From JAJPKK01 sp963702755 (GTDB lineage Bacteria > Pseudomonadota > Alphaproteobacteria > Rhizobiales > Xanthobacteraceae), in contig CAVPDZ010000004.1 of assembly GCA_963702755.1 (NCBI GenBank), positions 186,001 to 250,000 on the forward strand: a DNA stretch of 64,000 bases. Reading direction: 5' to 3'. The translations under genes and the position numbers were made by a program. Under the pieces are notes generated by a model that did not search any database, had not been told where the DNA came from, and saw only the letters and a program-made list of their open reading frames with translations. The first letter of the stretch is position 1. Every line of letters begins with the position of its first letter. This document shows, piece after piece, positions 24,477 through 32,750 of this stretch.

Positions 24477-24917
24477 GTGGCCGACGGCAGGTCTTATCCG
24501 GCGCGACCCATCCTTGCGGTGAGCGCCGCCATCATTCGGGACGGCAAGGTCTTGATCGTGCGGCGGGCGCGTCCGCCCGCGCAGGGAATCTACACGCTGC
24601 CGGGCGGCGGCGTCGAAGTCGGCGAGACACTCGAAGAAGCGGTGGTGCGCGAAGTGCGCGAGGAGACGGCGCTCACCATCGAGCCGGTCGCGCTCGCCGG
24701 ATATCGCGAGGCGATCGCGCGCGATACGCAAGGCCGCATCGAGCGCCATTTCGTGATCCTGCCGTTCGCCGCGGTGTGGATCGCGGGCGAGCCGAGCCTC
24801 AACGAGGAGCTGTCGGAAGCGATGTGGCTTGAGCCCGCCGCTGTCGGCAGCCTGGAAACAACCGCCGGTCTTGCCGCGATCGTCGAACGCGCCGTAGCGC
24901 TGGTCAACCAGCGGTAG
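24477..24917 (+). CDS. Nudix hydrolase
   Basis: About 146 residues from a GTG at 24477, five bases after the previous stop. The Nudix box is GGGVEVGETLEEAVVREVRE plus ET, with the usual G-x5-E-x7-REVxEE layout. It is preceded by AIIRDGKVLIVRRARPPAQG and followed by AGYREAIARDTQGRIERHFV. It hydrolyses a nucleoside diphosphate linked to another group. The ADP-ribose/NTP-type substrate is not determined. Confidence 0.9.
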   Translation: MADGRSYPARPILAVSAAIIRDGKVLIVRRARPPAQGIYTLPGGGVEVGETLEEAVVREVREETALTIEPVALAGYREAIARDTQGRIERHFVILPFAAVWIAGEPSLNEELSEAMWLEPAAVGSLETTAGLAAIVERAVALVNQR

Positions 24918-25009
24918 GGATGGGCAAGGCGCGGACTTCCGCGCGTGACCGCGCGTTGCAACACGCCGGTGGGCACGCGCGGCCGGCGCCGCGCTTTGCC
25001 CACCCTACC
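24913..25009. repeat. GGTAGGG palindromic element
   Basis: GGTAGGGATGGGCAAGGCGC and its inverted partner GCGCTTTGCCCACCCTACC enclose a GC-rich spacer with smaller palindromes. It overlaps the last codons of the Nudix gene. A looser relative lies at 42580-42694. Confidence 0.7.
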
Positions 25010-25086
25010 AAGGGTGCCCTTGGCCTAGCTTTGCCCCTCCTTGCTGCGCCTTGCGCTTGCCACAACAGGAAGGCATATCACCTACC

Positions 25087-25461
25087 ATGATTGCCCGCGT
25101 CGCCGCCATTTTCATGCTGTTGCCGCTTGCGGTCGGCTCCGCCGCCGCGGCGGCCGAGGTTACGCCGTTCGATGCCGGCCTTGAGCGGCTCGCCGAAATC
25201 CTCGGCAGCCTGCACTATCTCCGCGGAATTTGCGGCGCCAACGAAGGCAACAAATGGCGCGCCGAGATGCAGGCGCTGATCGATGCCGAAGCGCCGCAGG
25301 GCCAGCGCCGCGCCGACTTCATCGCCCATTTCAATCGTGGCTATCAGGCGTATCTCGAGACCTATCGCACCTGCACGCCGGCAGCGGATCTCGTCATCAA
25401 GCGCTCCCTCGAAGAGGGCTCCAAGATCGCGCGCGAGGTCACGGCGCGCTTCAGCAACTGA
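25087..25461 (+). CDS. TIGR02301-family exported protein
   Basis: 124 residues, ATG 25087. The signal peptide MIARVAAIFMLLPLAVGSAA is followed by a compact helical domain: LERLAEILGSLHYLRGICG, NKWRAEMQALIDAE, RRADFIAHFNRGYQAYLETY and RTCTPAADLVIKRSLEEG. Two Cys (GICG, RTCT) could form a disulfide in the periplasm. The family is confined to alphaproteobacteria and has no assigned function. It often lies near Nudix hydrolases, as here. Confidence 0.85.
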   Translation: MIARVAAIFMLLPLAVGSAAAAAEVTPFDAGLERLAEILGSLHYLRGICGANEGNKWRAEMQALIDAEAPQGQRRADFIAHFNRGYQAYLETYRTCTPAADLVIKRSLEEGSKIAREVTARFSN

Positions 25462-25483
25462 CGGCGTTCATCCGGCGATCGCG

Positions 25484-25659
25484 GTCATTCCGGGGGCCGA
25501 GCAAAGCGAGGCAGCCCGGAATCCATACTCCGCAGTCCGTGTCCATGGATTCCGGGCTCGCCCTTCGGGCGCCCCGGAATGACGGCTTTCGCCGAACGGC
25601 ACAGTAATCGCCGGAGTATGGATTCCGGGCTCGCCTGCGCTTCGGCGCCCCGGAATAAC
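25484..25659. repeat. GTCATTCCGGG palindromic elements (one and a half copies)
   Basis: GTCATTCCGGGGGCCGAGC... pairs with ...GCGCCCCGGAATGAC (25484-25583). A further half unit, GAGTATGGATTCCGGGCTCG...CCCCGGAATAAC, follows at 25613-25659. Such units around 'GATTCCGGGCTCGC' are frequent in Hyphomicrobiales intergenic regions. Confidence 0.75.
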
Positions 25660-25742
25660 CCAAAAGAGGCTCGCGTTAACCTTTCCTAAAGGTCTTGCTT
25701 TATCGCCCCGATTCGCGTGCTAACGTGTTTGGCGGACGGGAC

Positions 25743-26039
25743 ATGGCGGCATTATCGCCGCTGGCTTTTTTGCGGGACATCATGAAGTCACAACAGGCGG
25801 CGTGCGCTCCCTTGCAGGACCACGAGCAGAAAATCGCGGCGCTCGACCTTGTCCAGGAGGCCTGGGTCGAGTCGCGCATCCACGGTGTCGATGGCGACTG
25901 CATGGCGCAGATCTGCCTGTTCACGGCATTCTCCGAGCTGGTCTCGACCTATGGCGAAGAGGCGGCGGCCCGCTATGCCGAAGGCTTGGCGGCGCGGATC
26001 AGCAACGGCGAATTCTCCGTCGAGTTGGCGCGCCAATAG
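25743..26039 (+). CDS. Hypothetical helical protein
   Basis: 98 residues from ATG 25743; a second ATG at 25782 is an alternative start. Sequence landmarks: FLRDIMKSQQAACAPLQDHE, EQKIAALDLVQEAWVESRIH, CMAQICLFTAFSELVSTYGE and YAEGLAARISNGEFSVEL. It is soluble and helix-rich with two to three Cys. I do not recognise a family. It lies alone between a repeat element and the ygfZ gene. Confidence 0.65.
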   Translation: MAALSPLAFLRDIMKSQQAACAPLQDHEQKIAALDLVQEAWVESRIHGVDGDCMAQICLFTAFSELVSTYGEEAAARYAEGLAARISNGEFSVELARQ

Positions 26040-26148
26040 CGGCGTCCCACCGCGCCTACGCTGCACGCGCCTCATGCGTGCGTTGGTTTTGACGGCCTCT
26101 AATTGACGCGCCCTTGTGGGGCGCTCGCGCGGGCCTTACGTTGCGGCC

Positions 26149-27039
26149 ATGAAGGCCGCGCTTCTCCCTGATCGCGGCGTCGTCAAAGTGGTGGGTGACG
26201 ACGCGCGCCATTTCCTCAACGGGCTTTTCACCGCCGACATCGGCCAGGTCTCGCCGGCCTCGGCGCGTTTTGCCGCGCTGCTGACGCCGCAGGGCAAGAT
26301 CATCGTCGATGCGATCATCGCGGAAGCACCCGCGGCGGACGGCGGCGGCTTCTTTCTCGATGTGCCCAAGGCGCTCGCGAAGACGCTCACCGACAAGCTC
26401 AACTTCTACAAGCTGCGCGCCAAGGTGATGGTCGAAGACCTCTCCGATGTCCTCGGCGTCATGGCCATTTGGGACGGCAGCGGCGAGAGCGAATACGGTC
26501 TGTGCTACGCCGATCCGCGCCTGCCGGCGCTGGGCTCGCGCATCATGGTGCCGCCGCATCTCGCAAGCGAGGTTGCCGCCGATCTCGGCGCGACGCTCGT
26601 TGCCGCCGCAGCCTATGAAGCCCATCGCCTTGAGCTTGGCGTGCCGCGGGGCGGCCTCGATTTCACCTACGGCGATGCGTTCCCGCATGAAGCCGACATG
26701 GATCAGCTCCACGGTGTCGACTTCGACAAGGGCTGCTTCGTCGGCCAGGAAGTGGTTTCGCGCATGGAGCATCGCGGCAATGCGCGAAGCCGGATCGTTC
26801 CGGTCGCCTATGAGGGCTTTCCTCCCGAGCCGGGCGCGGCGGTGACCGCGGCGCAAAAGTCGATCGGCATCTTCGGCTCCGCGGTCGACGGTCGCGCCGT
26901 CGCCATGCTGCGGCTCGATCGGGTCGAGGATGCGCTCGCGGCCGGAGACGCGATCGTTGCCGGCGCGGTCACGTTGCGGCTTGTCAAATCGCCGTGGATC
27001 AGGTTCCGCTTTCCCGGCGAAAGCGAACCTGCAAGGTAG
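26149..27039 (+). CDS. ygfZ: Folate-binding YgfZ/CAF17-type protein
   Basis: 296 residues from ATG 26149. The signature KGCFVGQEVVSRMEHRG is the YgfZ/GcvT-like motif with its reactive Cys. LTPQGKIIVDAIIAEA, LGVPRGGLDFTYGDAFPHEA and LHGVDFDKGC are also family marks. It binds tetrahydrofolate and helps assembly or repair of some Fe-S enzymes, including MiaB-type enzymes. The tagI gene starts four bases after its stop. Confidence 0.92.
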   Translation: MKAALLPDRGVVKVVGDDARHFLNGLFTADIGQVSPASARFAALLTPQGKIIVDAIIAEAPAADGGGFFLDVPKALAKTLTDKLNFYKLRAKVMVEDLSDVLGVMAIWDGSGESEYGLCYADPRLPALGSRIMVPPHLASEVAADLGATLVAAAAYEAHRLELGVPRGGLDFTYGDAFPHEADMDQLHGVDFDKGCFVGQEVVSRMEHRGNARSRIVPVAYEGFPPEPGAAVTAAQKSIGIFGSAVDGRAVAMLRLDRVEDALAAGDAIVAGAVTLRLVKSPWIRFRFPGESEPAR

Positions 27040-27043
27040 ACCC

Positions 27044-27653
27044 ATGTCCGAGCCCCTCCCGTCCGATGGCCTGCTCCGCTGTCCGTGGCCGAAGCAGGAT
27101 GCGCTCTACATCGCCTATCACGACGAGGAGTGGGGCGTGCCGGAGCGCGACGACCGCGCTCTGTTCGAGAAGCTCATTCTCGACGGCTTCCAGGCCGGCC
27201 TGTCGTGGATCACCATCCTGCGCAAGCGCGACAACTTCCGCCGCGCATTCGACGGCTTCGAACCGGAACGCATCGCGCGCTACGACAAGCGCAAGGTCGA
27301 GGCGCTGATGAACGATGCCGGCATCGTGCGCAATCGCGCCAAGATCGAGGGCACGATCCTCTCAGCGCGCGGCTATCTCGACATCATGGACAAGGGGCCG
27401 GGCTTCTCGGCGCTGCTGTGGGATTTCGTCGACGGCAAGCCGCAGATCAATCACCGGCGCCGTATCGCCGACGTGCCGGCCGAGACGCCGGTCTCCCGCG
27501 CGATCTCCAAGGAGCTTATCGGGCGCGGCTTCAAGTTCGTCGGGACCGACCATCGTCTATGCCTTCATGCAGGCGGTCGGCATGGTCAACGACCACTTGG
27601 TCACGTGTTATCGCCACCCCGACGCACAGCCGCACCGGAAAAAGCGGGCCTAA
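27044..27653 (+). CDS. tag: DNA-3-methyladenine glycosylase I (frame break near 27545)
   Basis: About 202 residues. LLRCPWPKQDALYIAYHDEE, WGVPERDDRALFEKLILDGF and QAGLSWITILRKRDNFRRAF are the TagI start with the zinc-binding Cys and His. Further on come NRAKIEGTILSARGYLDI and ISKELIGRGFKFVG. A surplus base in GGGACC near 27545 shifts the frame; the true end PTIVYAFMQAVGMVNDH and CYRH (zinc ligands) lies in another frame and stops at 27653. It removes 3-methyladenine from alkylated DNA. Confidence 0.9.
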
Positions 27654-27758
27654 CGCGATCGCGATGATTCGCGCGGTCGTAACTGCGGAAAATTAATCGG
27701 AGTGTGGCATGCCTTGCGGTCGCGCACGGCAGCTTGCTGCCGGCCGGGAGGTCAAACC

Positions 27759-27911
27759 ATGCCCACGTCGATATCGCGCAAGACGGGACAAGCCCGTATC
27801 GCCGCGTTCGGCCCACTGCCGACGCCCCGACAGGAATTCGCCGCCATCGCAATCTGCGGCCTCGCGATGTGCCTCATTTCAGCGAGTCTTGCGTACTTCG
27901 GGCTGATTTGA
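27759..27911 (+). CDS. Small single-pass membrane protein
   Basis: 50 residues, with a strong GGGAGG site seven bases before ATG 27759. The N-terminal part is basic (MPTSISRKTGQARIAAFG). The second half is one hydrophobic segment, AIAICGLAMCLISASLAYFG. It ends three bases before the stop of the leftward MetF-like gene. Function unknown; the ribosome site is the main reason to call it real. Confidence 0.55.
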   Translation: MPTSISRKTGQARIAAFGPLPTPRQEFAAIAICGLAMCLISASLAYFGLI

Positions 27912-27914
27912 AAT

Positions 27915-28853
27915 TCAGCCCGAGCGGGCCTTCGCCACCACGCGCCGCGCTTCGGCAATGACGTCGGGGACCGCGGCGTCGTTGCCCGGCGCCATGACGT
28001 GAGCGCCGGCGACGCCCGGAATGCTGCTCAACTCCGCGATCGTCTCGACGCAGATGCGGCGGCCTTCCGCCGCCGGATCGGCGGCCGCTTCGAGGCGCGC
28101 CACCATCGCATCCGGAATGATCGTGCCGAACAGATGGCTCTTCATCCATGCGGCGGACTTCGCCGAGCGCAGGGGATTGACGCCGATGATCATGTGCACG
28201 GACACCCCGGCCTCGGCGAGGCGGGCCATGTAGCGGCGCACGATGCCGGTATCCATGCAGAACTGCGTCTGCACGAACTGTGTGCCGGCAGCGACCTTCA
28301 CCTTCAGGCTCTCCGGCTGCCAGCCGGGCTTCGGATCGGTGGGCACGTCGGCGGCGCCGAGGAAGAACGGCGCTGCGCCCGCGACCTTGGCGCCGTGCGG
28401 CAACTGTCCTTGATCGCGAATTGAACGCGCCGTCTCGGTGAGCGCGCGCGAATCGAGATCGAACACCGGCTTTGCATCCTTCTGGTCGCCCGCCGTCGGA
28501 TCATCGCCGCGGAGCAGCAGCAGGTTGCGGATGCCGAGCGCGGCCGCGCCCATCAGGTCGCCCTGAAGCGCAAGGCGATTGCGATCGCGGCACGTCATCT
28601 GCAGGATCGGCTCGATCCCGGCGTTGGCGAGGAGTGATGCAGCCGCGAGCGCGCTCATATGGGCGCGCGCGCCGGCACCGTCGGTCACGTTGACCGCATC
28701 CGCAAGGCCGCGCAGCGGCAGCGCCTTGGCAAGGAGATCGTTGGGATCGCACGAGACCGGCGGCACCACCTCGGCAGTGAGCACGAACCGGCCGGCGGCA
28801 AGGCGCTGCGCAAAATTCAGCTGTGCCAAATTCAACGGGGGATCGTTCGACAT
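27915..28853 (-). CDS. Methylenetetrahydrofolate reductase-family protein
   Basis: 312 residues from MSNDPPLNLAQLNFAQRL. It is a MetF-fold (TIM barrel, FAD) protein: FVLTAEVVPPVSCDPNDLL, ADAVNVTDGAGARAHMSALA, ILQMTCRDRNRLALQGDLMG, LLLLRGDDPTAGDQKDA, KVKVAAGTQFVQTQFCMDTG and VHMIIGVNPLRSAKSA. The usual N-terminal folate motif is present in the second-type form found beside CoA transferases and corrinoid or MetE-like proteins. It may supply methyl-tetrahydrofolate or act in C1 unit removal. The flanking MetE-C-like genes support a methyl-transfer role. Confidence 0.85.
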   Translation of the reverse strand: MSNDPPLNLAQLNFAQRLAAGRFVLTAEVVPPVSCDPNDLLAKALPLRGLADAVNVTDGAGARAHMSALAAASLLANAGIEPILQMTCRDRNRLALQGDLMGAAALGIRNLLLLRGDDPTAGDQKDAKPVFDLDSRALTETARSIRDQGQLPHGAKVAGAAPFFLGAADVPTDPKPGWQPESLKVKVAAGTQFVQTQFCMDTGIVRRYMARLAEAGVSVHMIIGVNPLRSAKSAAWMKSHLFGTIIPDAMVARLEAAADPAAEGRRICVETIAELSSIPGVAGAHVMAPGNDAAVPDVIAEARRVVAKARSG

Positions 28854-28960
28854 GGGCCGCTCCGGAATGGCGGCCGGGAATGGCACGCGCGACGCTGACG
28901 GTCCTTGTATAGCCAATGCGCTGCGTCGCGATAAGGGCGCGGCCTATCGCGAAAGCGCAT

Positions 28961-30091
28961 TCAGCCATGCGCAGCAGCGCCGAACTCTGCTCTCACCTTC
29001 GCCGTGTGCTCGCCGAGGGCGGGCACGGCGCCGTAGCCCGCGGTGCGGCCGCGCGGCGGTGCGGGGTAGGAGACGGGACCCGTGGGCGTGGCGACGGTGA
29101 TGCGCCGCAGGTGCGGGTGGATGGCGAGGAGCGCGGTGTCGCTCACCCGCGCGAAGGCGATGTCGGCGGCGGCGAGGCGTTTGGTCAGCGGTTCGACATC
29201 GGTTGCGCCGAACACTGCCTGGACGCGCGCATCGGTCTCGGCGCGGCGGCGCACCCGCTCGACGTTGGTGGCGAAGGCCGGATCGGCGGCGAGCGCCGCA
29301 TCGCCGAGCACATCCTTCGCCAGCACGCGCCACTCGCGATCGCTCTGGATCGAGATCAGAATGTCGGCACCGTCGCGCGTCTTGAACACGCCATAGGGCG
29401 CGATCGTCGGATGGGCGAGGCCGACGCGGGCCGGCGTCTTGCCGCCCTCGTGCTGAAGCAGCGGTACGGTCATCCAGTCGGCCATTGCGTCGAACATGGA
29501 GACCGAGAGCGCGGCACCTTCGCCGGTCCGTCCGCGCGCGATCAGCGCTTCAAGGATCGCCTCGTAGGCATTCATGCCGGCGGCGATATCGACCACCGAG
29601 ACGCCGACGCGGGCCGGCGCCTCCGGCCCGCCGGTCACCGAGGCGAGACCCGCCTCGGCCTGGATCAGCAGATCGTAGGCCTTGCGCTGCGCATAAGGGC
29701 CGGTTTCGCCATAGCCCGAGACCGCGCACATGATGAGCCGCGGATAGTCGCGGCGCAGGCGCTCGAAGGCAAAGCCAAGCTTGCCGACCGCGCCCGGCTT
29801 GAGGTTCTGCACGAACACGTCCGCGCGCGCGAGCATCGCCTCGAGGAGCGCCTTGTCGTCGTCGCGGGTGAGATCGAGGACGACCAATTCCTTGCCGCGA
29901 TTGAGCCAGACGAAATAGGCGCTCTCGCCATGGACAAGGTTGTCGTAGCCGCGCGCGAAATCGCCCTCCGGCCGCTCGATCTTGATGACGCGCGCGCCGG
30001 CATCGGCAAGCCGGCACGTGCACATCGGCGCCGCCACCGCTTGCTCCAGCGACACGACCAGCAGACCAGACAAGGGAAGAGCCGAGGGCAT
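28961..30091 (-). CDS. Class III (CaiB/BaiF family) CoA transferase
   Basis: 376 residues: LSGLLVVSLEQAVAAPMCTC, GARVIKIERPEGDFARGYD, FVWLNRGKELVVLDLTRDDD, ADVFVQNLKPGAVGKLGF, AVSGYGETGPYAQRKAYD with the catalytic Asp, SVVDIAAGMNAYEAILEAL and HPTIAPYGVFKTRDG. It moves CoA between carboxylic acids. The substrate is not deducible. It is separated from the MetF-like gene by 107 bases on the same strand. Confidence 0.9.
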   Translation of the reverse strand: MPSALPLSGLLVVSLEQAVAAPMCTCRLADAGARVIKIERPEGDFARGYDNLVHGESAYFVWLNRGKELVVLDLTRDDDKALLEAMLARADVFVQNLKPGAVGKLGFAFERLRRDYPRLIMCAVSGYGETGPYAQRKAYDLLIQAEAGLASVTGGPEAPARVGVSVVDIAAGMNAYEAILEALIARGRTGEGAALSVSMFDAMADWMTVPLLQHEGGKTPARVGLAHPTIAPYGVFKTRDGADILISIQSDREWRVLAKDVLGDAALAADPAFATNVERVRRRAETDARVQAVFGATDVEPLTKRLAAADIAFARVSDTALLAIHPHLRRITVATPTGPVSYPAPPRGRTAGYGAVPALGEHTAKVRAEFGAAAHG

Positions 30092-30120
30092 GTCAGTGCG
30101 CGGGTACTGGATAGCGGGTC

Positions 30121-30216
30121 GTAGCCCGGATGAGCGCAGCGATATCCGGGGCTGACCTCGCCCAGACGTCGCGTGGCAAGGGCGACCCCGGATGTCGCTG
30201 CGCTCATCCGGGCTAC
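30121..30216. repeat. GTAGCCCGGAT palindromic element, copy 3
   Basis: GTAGCCCGGATGAGCGCAG... with ...CTGCGCTCATCCGGGCTAC at the far end. It is very close to copy 2 at 22969-23064, including the inner CGCGTGGCAAGGGCGACCC-like part on the opposite strand. Confidence 0.85.
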
Positions 30217-30230
30217 AGAGCCGTCGAACC

Positions 30231-31331
30231 TCATCCCCATACGTCCTTCGCCACGTCGACGATCATGCGCAATTTCGCCCACTGCTCGTCCTCGGTCAGT
30301 GTGTTGCCTTCCTCGGTCGAGGCGAAGCCGCATTGCGGCGAGAGGCAGAGCTGGTCGAGGGCGGCATATTTCGCCGCCTCATCGATCCTGCGCTTGATCG
30401 TATCTTTCGATTCGAGCGCGCCGCTCTTTGTCGTCACGAGGCCAAGCACGGCAAGGCGGTCCTTGGGCAGCAGGCGCAGCGGTTCGAACCCGCCGGCGCG
30501 CTCGGTGTCGTACTCCATGAAATAGCCATGCACCTTGATGCGGTTGAAGAGGACATCGGCGACCGCGTCATAGGCGCCGCTCCCCATATAGGTCGAGCGA
30601 TAATTGCCGCGGCAGAGGTGCATGGTGATGGTCATGCCGGGCGGAATGTCGGACATCGCGGCGTTGATCAGGTCGGCGTAGAGTTCGGCCAGCTTCTGCG
30701 GATCATCGCCGCGTCCCTGCTGCGCGGCGCGATAGCCCGGATCGCACAGCATGGCGATGAAGACTTCGTCGAGCTGCAGGTAGCGACAGCCGGCGTCGGC
30801 GAAGGCGCGCACCGCCTTGCGGTAGGCCGCGCCGAGATCAGCGAAGAAATCATCGAGCCGCGGATAGACCGCGGTGCTGATCGGCCCGCGGCCGACGCGG
30901 CCATACATTGCCGACGGCGCGGGAATGGTGATCTTCGGCGTGCGCTTGGTGCGCGCCGCGACGAAACGGTAATGCTCGATCATGGGGTGGCTCGAAAAGC
31001 CGAGCTTGCCCACGACCCGCACGCCCTCGGCGCGGGTGTTCATGTTGGCAAAGTGGATGCCCTCGTCCATGGCGTAGCGCTCGGTGCCGTCGAGGCCCCA
31101 CAGGAAATCGAGGTGCCACCACGAACGGCGAAACTCGCCGTCGGTGATCGCCTGGAGGCCGACCTCCTCCTGCTTCTTGATAACGCGCTCGATCTCGCGG
31201 TCCTCGACCGCGGCAAGCTCCGCCGCCGTGATCTCGCCCTTGGCGCGGCGCGCCCGCGCTTCTTTCAGCGCCGCCGGCCGCAGCAGGCTTCCCACATGGT
31301 CGGCGCGAAACGGCGGCGTCGTGCGAAGCAT
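30231..31331 (-). CDS. MetE C-domain-like methyltransferase, paralogue 1
   Basis: 366 residues: MLRTTPPFRADHVGSLLRP, AITDGEFRRSWWHLDFLWGL, KITIPAPSAMYG, AGCRYLQLDEVFIAMLCD, ITMHLCRGNYRS with zinc-type His-x-Cys, FMEYDTERAGGFEPLRLLP and LCLSPQCGFASTEEGN with the second zinc Cys. This is the cobalamin-independent methionine synthase II (C-terminal) fold without the N-terminal domain, so folate-based methionine synthesis is doubtful. Related proteins demethylate or move thioether methyl groups. The next upstream gene is a close paralogue. Confidence 0.9.
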   Translation of the reverse strand: MLRTTPPFRADHVGSLLRPAALKEARARRAKGEITAAELAAVEDREIERVIKKQEEVGLQAITDGEFRRSWWHLDFLWGLDGTERYAMDEGIHFANMNTRAEGVRVVGKLGFSSHPMIEHYRFVAARTKRTPKITIPAPSAMYGRVGRGPISTAVYPRLDDFFADLGAAYRKAVRAFADAGCRYLQLDEVFIAMLCDPGYRAAQQGRGDDPQKLAELYADLINAAMSDIPPGMTITMHLCRGNYRSTYMGSGAYDAVADVLFNRIKVHGYFMEYDTERAGGFEPLRLLPKDRLAVLGLVTTKSGALESKDTIKRRIDEAAKYAALDQLCLSPQCGFASTEEGNTLTEDEQWAKLRMIVDVAKDVWG

Positions 31332-31363
31332 GGGTTACTCCCGACTTTCAAATTTATGACCAT

Positions 31364-31453
31364 GTAGCCCGGATTGAGCGGCAGCGAAATCCGGGGCGAC
31401 ACGCAATATGGCGACGACGTTCCCGGATTTCGCTGTCGCTCAATCCGGGCTAC
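31364..31453. repeat. GTAGCCCGGAT palindromic element, copy 4
   Basis: GTAGCCCGGATTGAGCGGCAG... and ...CTGTCGCTCAATCCGGGCTAC. The arm sequence differs from copies 2 and 3 (ATTGAGCG) but each difference is matched in the partner arm, so pairing is kept. Confidence 0.85.
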
Positions 31454-31463
31454 GACCGCCCCG

Positions 31464-32567
31464 TCATCCCCAAATCTCGTCGGCGAGTTCGACGATCATG
31501 CGCAGCTTCGCCCATTGCTCTTCCTCGGCGAGCACGTTGCCGTCCTCGGTCGAGGCAAAGCCGCATTGCGGGGAGAGACAGAGCTGGTCGATGTCGACGA
31601 ATTTTGCCGCTTCGTCGATGCGGCGCTTCAATTCGTCCTTGCTTTCGAGCTTGCCGGTCTTCGAGGTGACGAGCCCGAGCACCACCGTCTTGCCCTTGGG
31701 TACGAACCGCAGCGGCTCGAAGCCGCCGGCGCGATCGGTGTCGTATTCCATGAAGTAGCCGTGCACGCGGATGGTGTTGAACAGCATCTCGGCGATCGGC
31801 TCGTAGCCGCCGCTGCCGACGAAGGTCGAGCGGAAATTGCCGCGGCAGAGATGGGTGGTGATGACCATGTCGTCCGGAATATCGGACATCGCGGCGTTGA
31901 TCATGTCGGCATAGATCTGCGGCAGCGCCGCCGGATCGTCGCCGCGCGCGCGGACCTGCTCGCGCAGCGCCGGGTCGCACAGATAGGCGAGGTTGACCTC
32001 GTCGAGCTGGAGATAGCGGCAGCCGGCGTCGGCGAAGCCGCGCACGACCTTGCGGTAGGTGGTGCCGAGATCGCGGTAGAAATCGTTCATCGACGGATAG
32101 ATCGCCTCCGGCACCGCCTCGCGGCCGTAGCGGAAATGCAAGGTCGACGGCGACGGGATCGTCATCTTCGGCGTCTGCTTCGTGTTCGCCGCGACGAAGC
32201 GAAAGTGCTCGATCATCGGATGGCCGGAAAACGTGCCGAGCTTGCCCTTGAGCCGCAGCAGGATCGGGCGCGGCTGCTGGCCCTGGAACTTGAACTTGCG
32301 CTCGCCGTGGTAGGACTCGACGCCGTCGAGGCCGACCAGAAAGTCCGTCTGCCATGAGGCGCGGCGATACTCGCCATCGGTGATCGCCTTGAGGCCCGCC
32401 GCCTCCTCCTTGCGGATCAGCTTGATGATTTCCTCATCCTCGACCGCCTTCAATGCTTCGGCGCTGATGTCTCCGCGCTCGCGCTTGGTGCGCGCATCCT
32501 TCAGCGCGGCGCTGCGCAGGAGACTGCCGACATGATCGGCGCGGAACGGCGGCTTGGTACGAAGCAT
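31464..32567 (-). CDS. MetE C-domain-like methyltransferase, paralogue 2
   Basis: 367 residues from MLRTKPPFRADHVGSLLRS. It follows paralogue 1 nearly motif by motif: AITDGEYRRASWQTDFLVGL, MTIPSPSTLHFRYG, CRYLQLDEVNLAYLCD, ITTHLCRGNFRSTFVGSGGY, FMEYDTDRAGGFEPLRFVP and LCLSPQCGFASTEDGNVL. Head-to-tail placement with a palindromic element between them suggests a tandem duplication that then diverged, presumably for different methyl donors or acceptors. Confidence 0.9.
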   Translation of the reverse strand: MLRTKPPFRADHVGSLLRSAALKDARTKRERGDISAEALKAVEDEEIIKLIRKEEAAGLKAITDGEYRRASWQTDFLVGLDGVESYHGERKFKFQGQQPRPILLRLKGKLGTFSGHPMIEHFRFVAANTKQTPKMTIPSPSTLHFRYGREAVPEAIYPSMNDFYRDLGTTYRKVVRGFADAGCRYLQLDEVNLAYLCDPALREQVRARGDDPAALPQIYADMINAAMSDIPDDMVITTHLCRGNFRSTFVGSGGYEPIAEMLFNTIRVHGYFMEYDTDRAGGFEPLRFVPKGKTVVLGLVTSKTGKLESKDELKRRIDEAAKFVDIDQLCLSPQCGFASTEDGNVLAEEEQWAKLRMIVELADEIWG

Positions 32568-32614
32568 GGTCTCTCTCACCCGTAACTGTGATCGCGCGGA
32601 CGGTCATAAACCAT

Positions 32615-32698
32615 GTAGCCCGGATTGAGCGAAGCGAAATCCGGGGGCCGCGTCAAAAATACCGTCCCCCGGATTTCGCTTCGCTCAATCCGGGCTAC
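32615..32698. repeat. GTAGCCCGGAT palindromic element, copy 5
   Basis: GTAGCCCGGATTGAGCGAAG and ...CTTCGCTCAATCCGGGCTAC flank a short spacer; inner CCGGGGGC/GTCCCCCGG also pair. It lies upstream of paralogue 2 and after the binding-protein gene's end, in a divergent-tail position. Confidence 0.85.
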
Positions 32699-32750
32699 GA
32701 GCGGGACGACAATCGACGAGCGCGCCTCCGGTCATCTCCCGTCCGAGATT

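Noticed and set aside
28916..30124. A 402-codon forward frame
   Set aside because: It is antisense to the CoA-transferase gene, which carries full family motifs.
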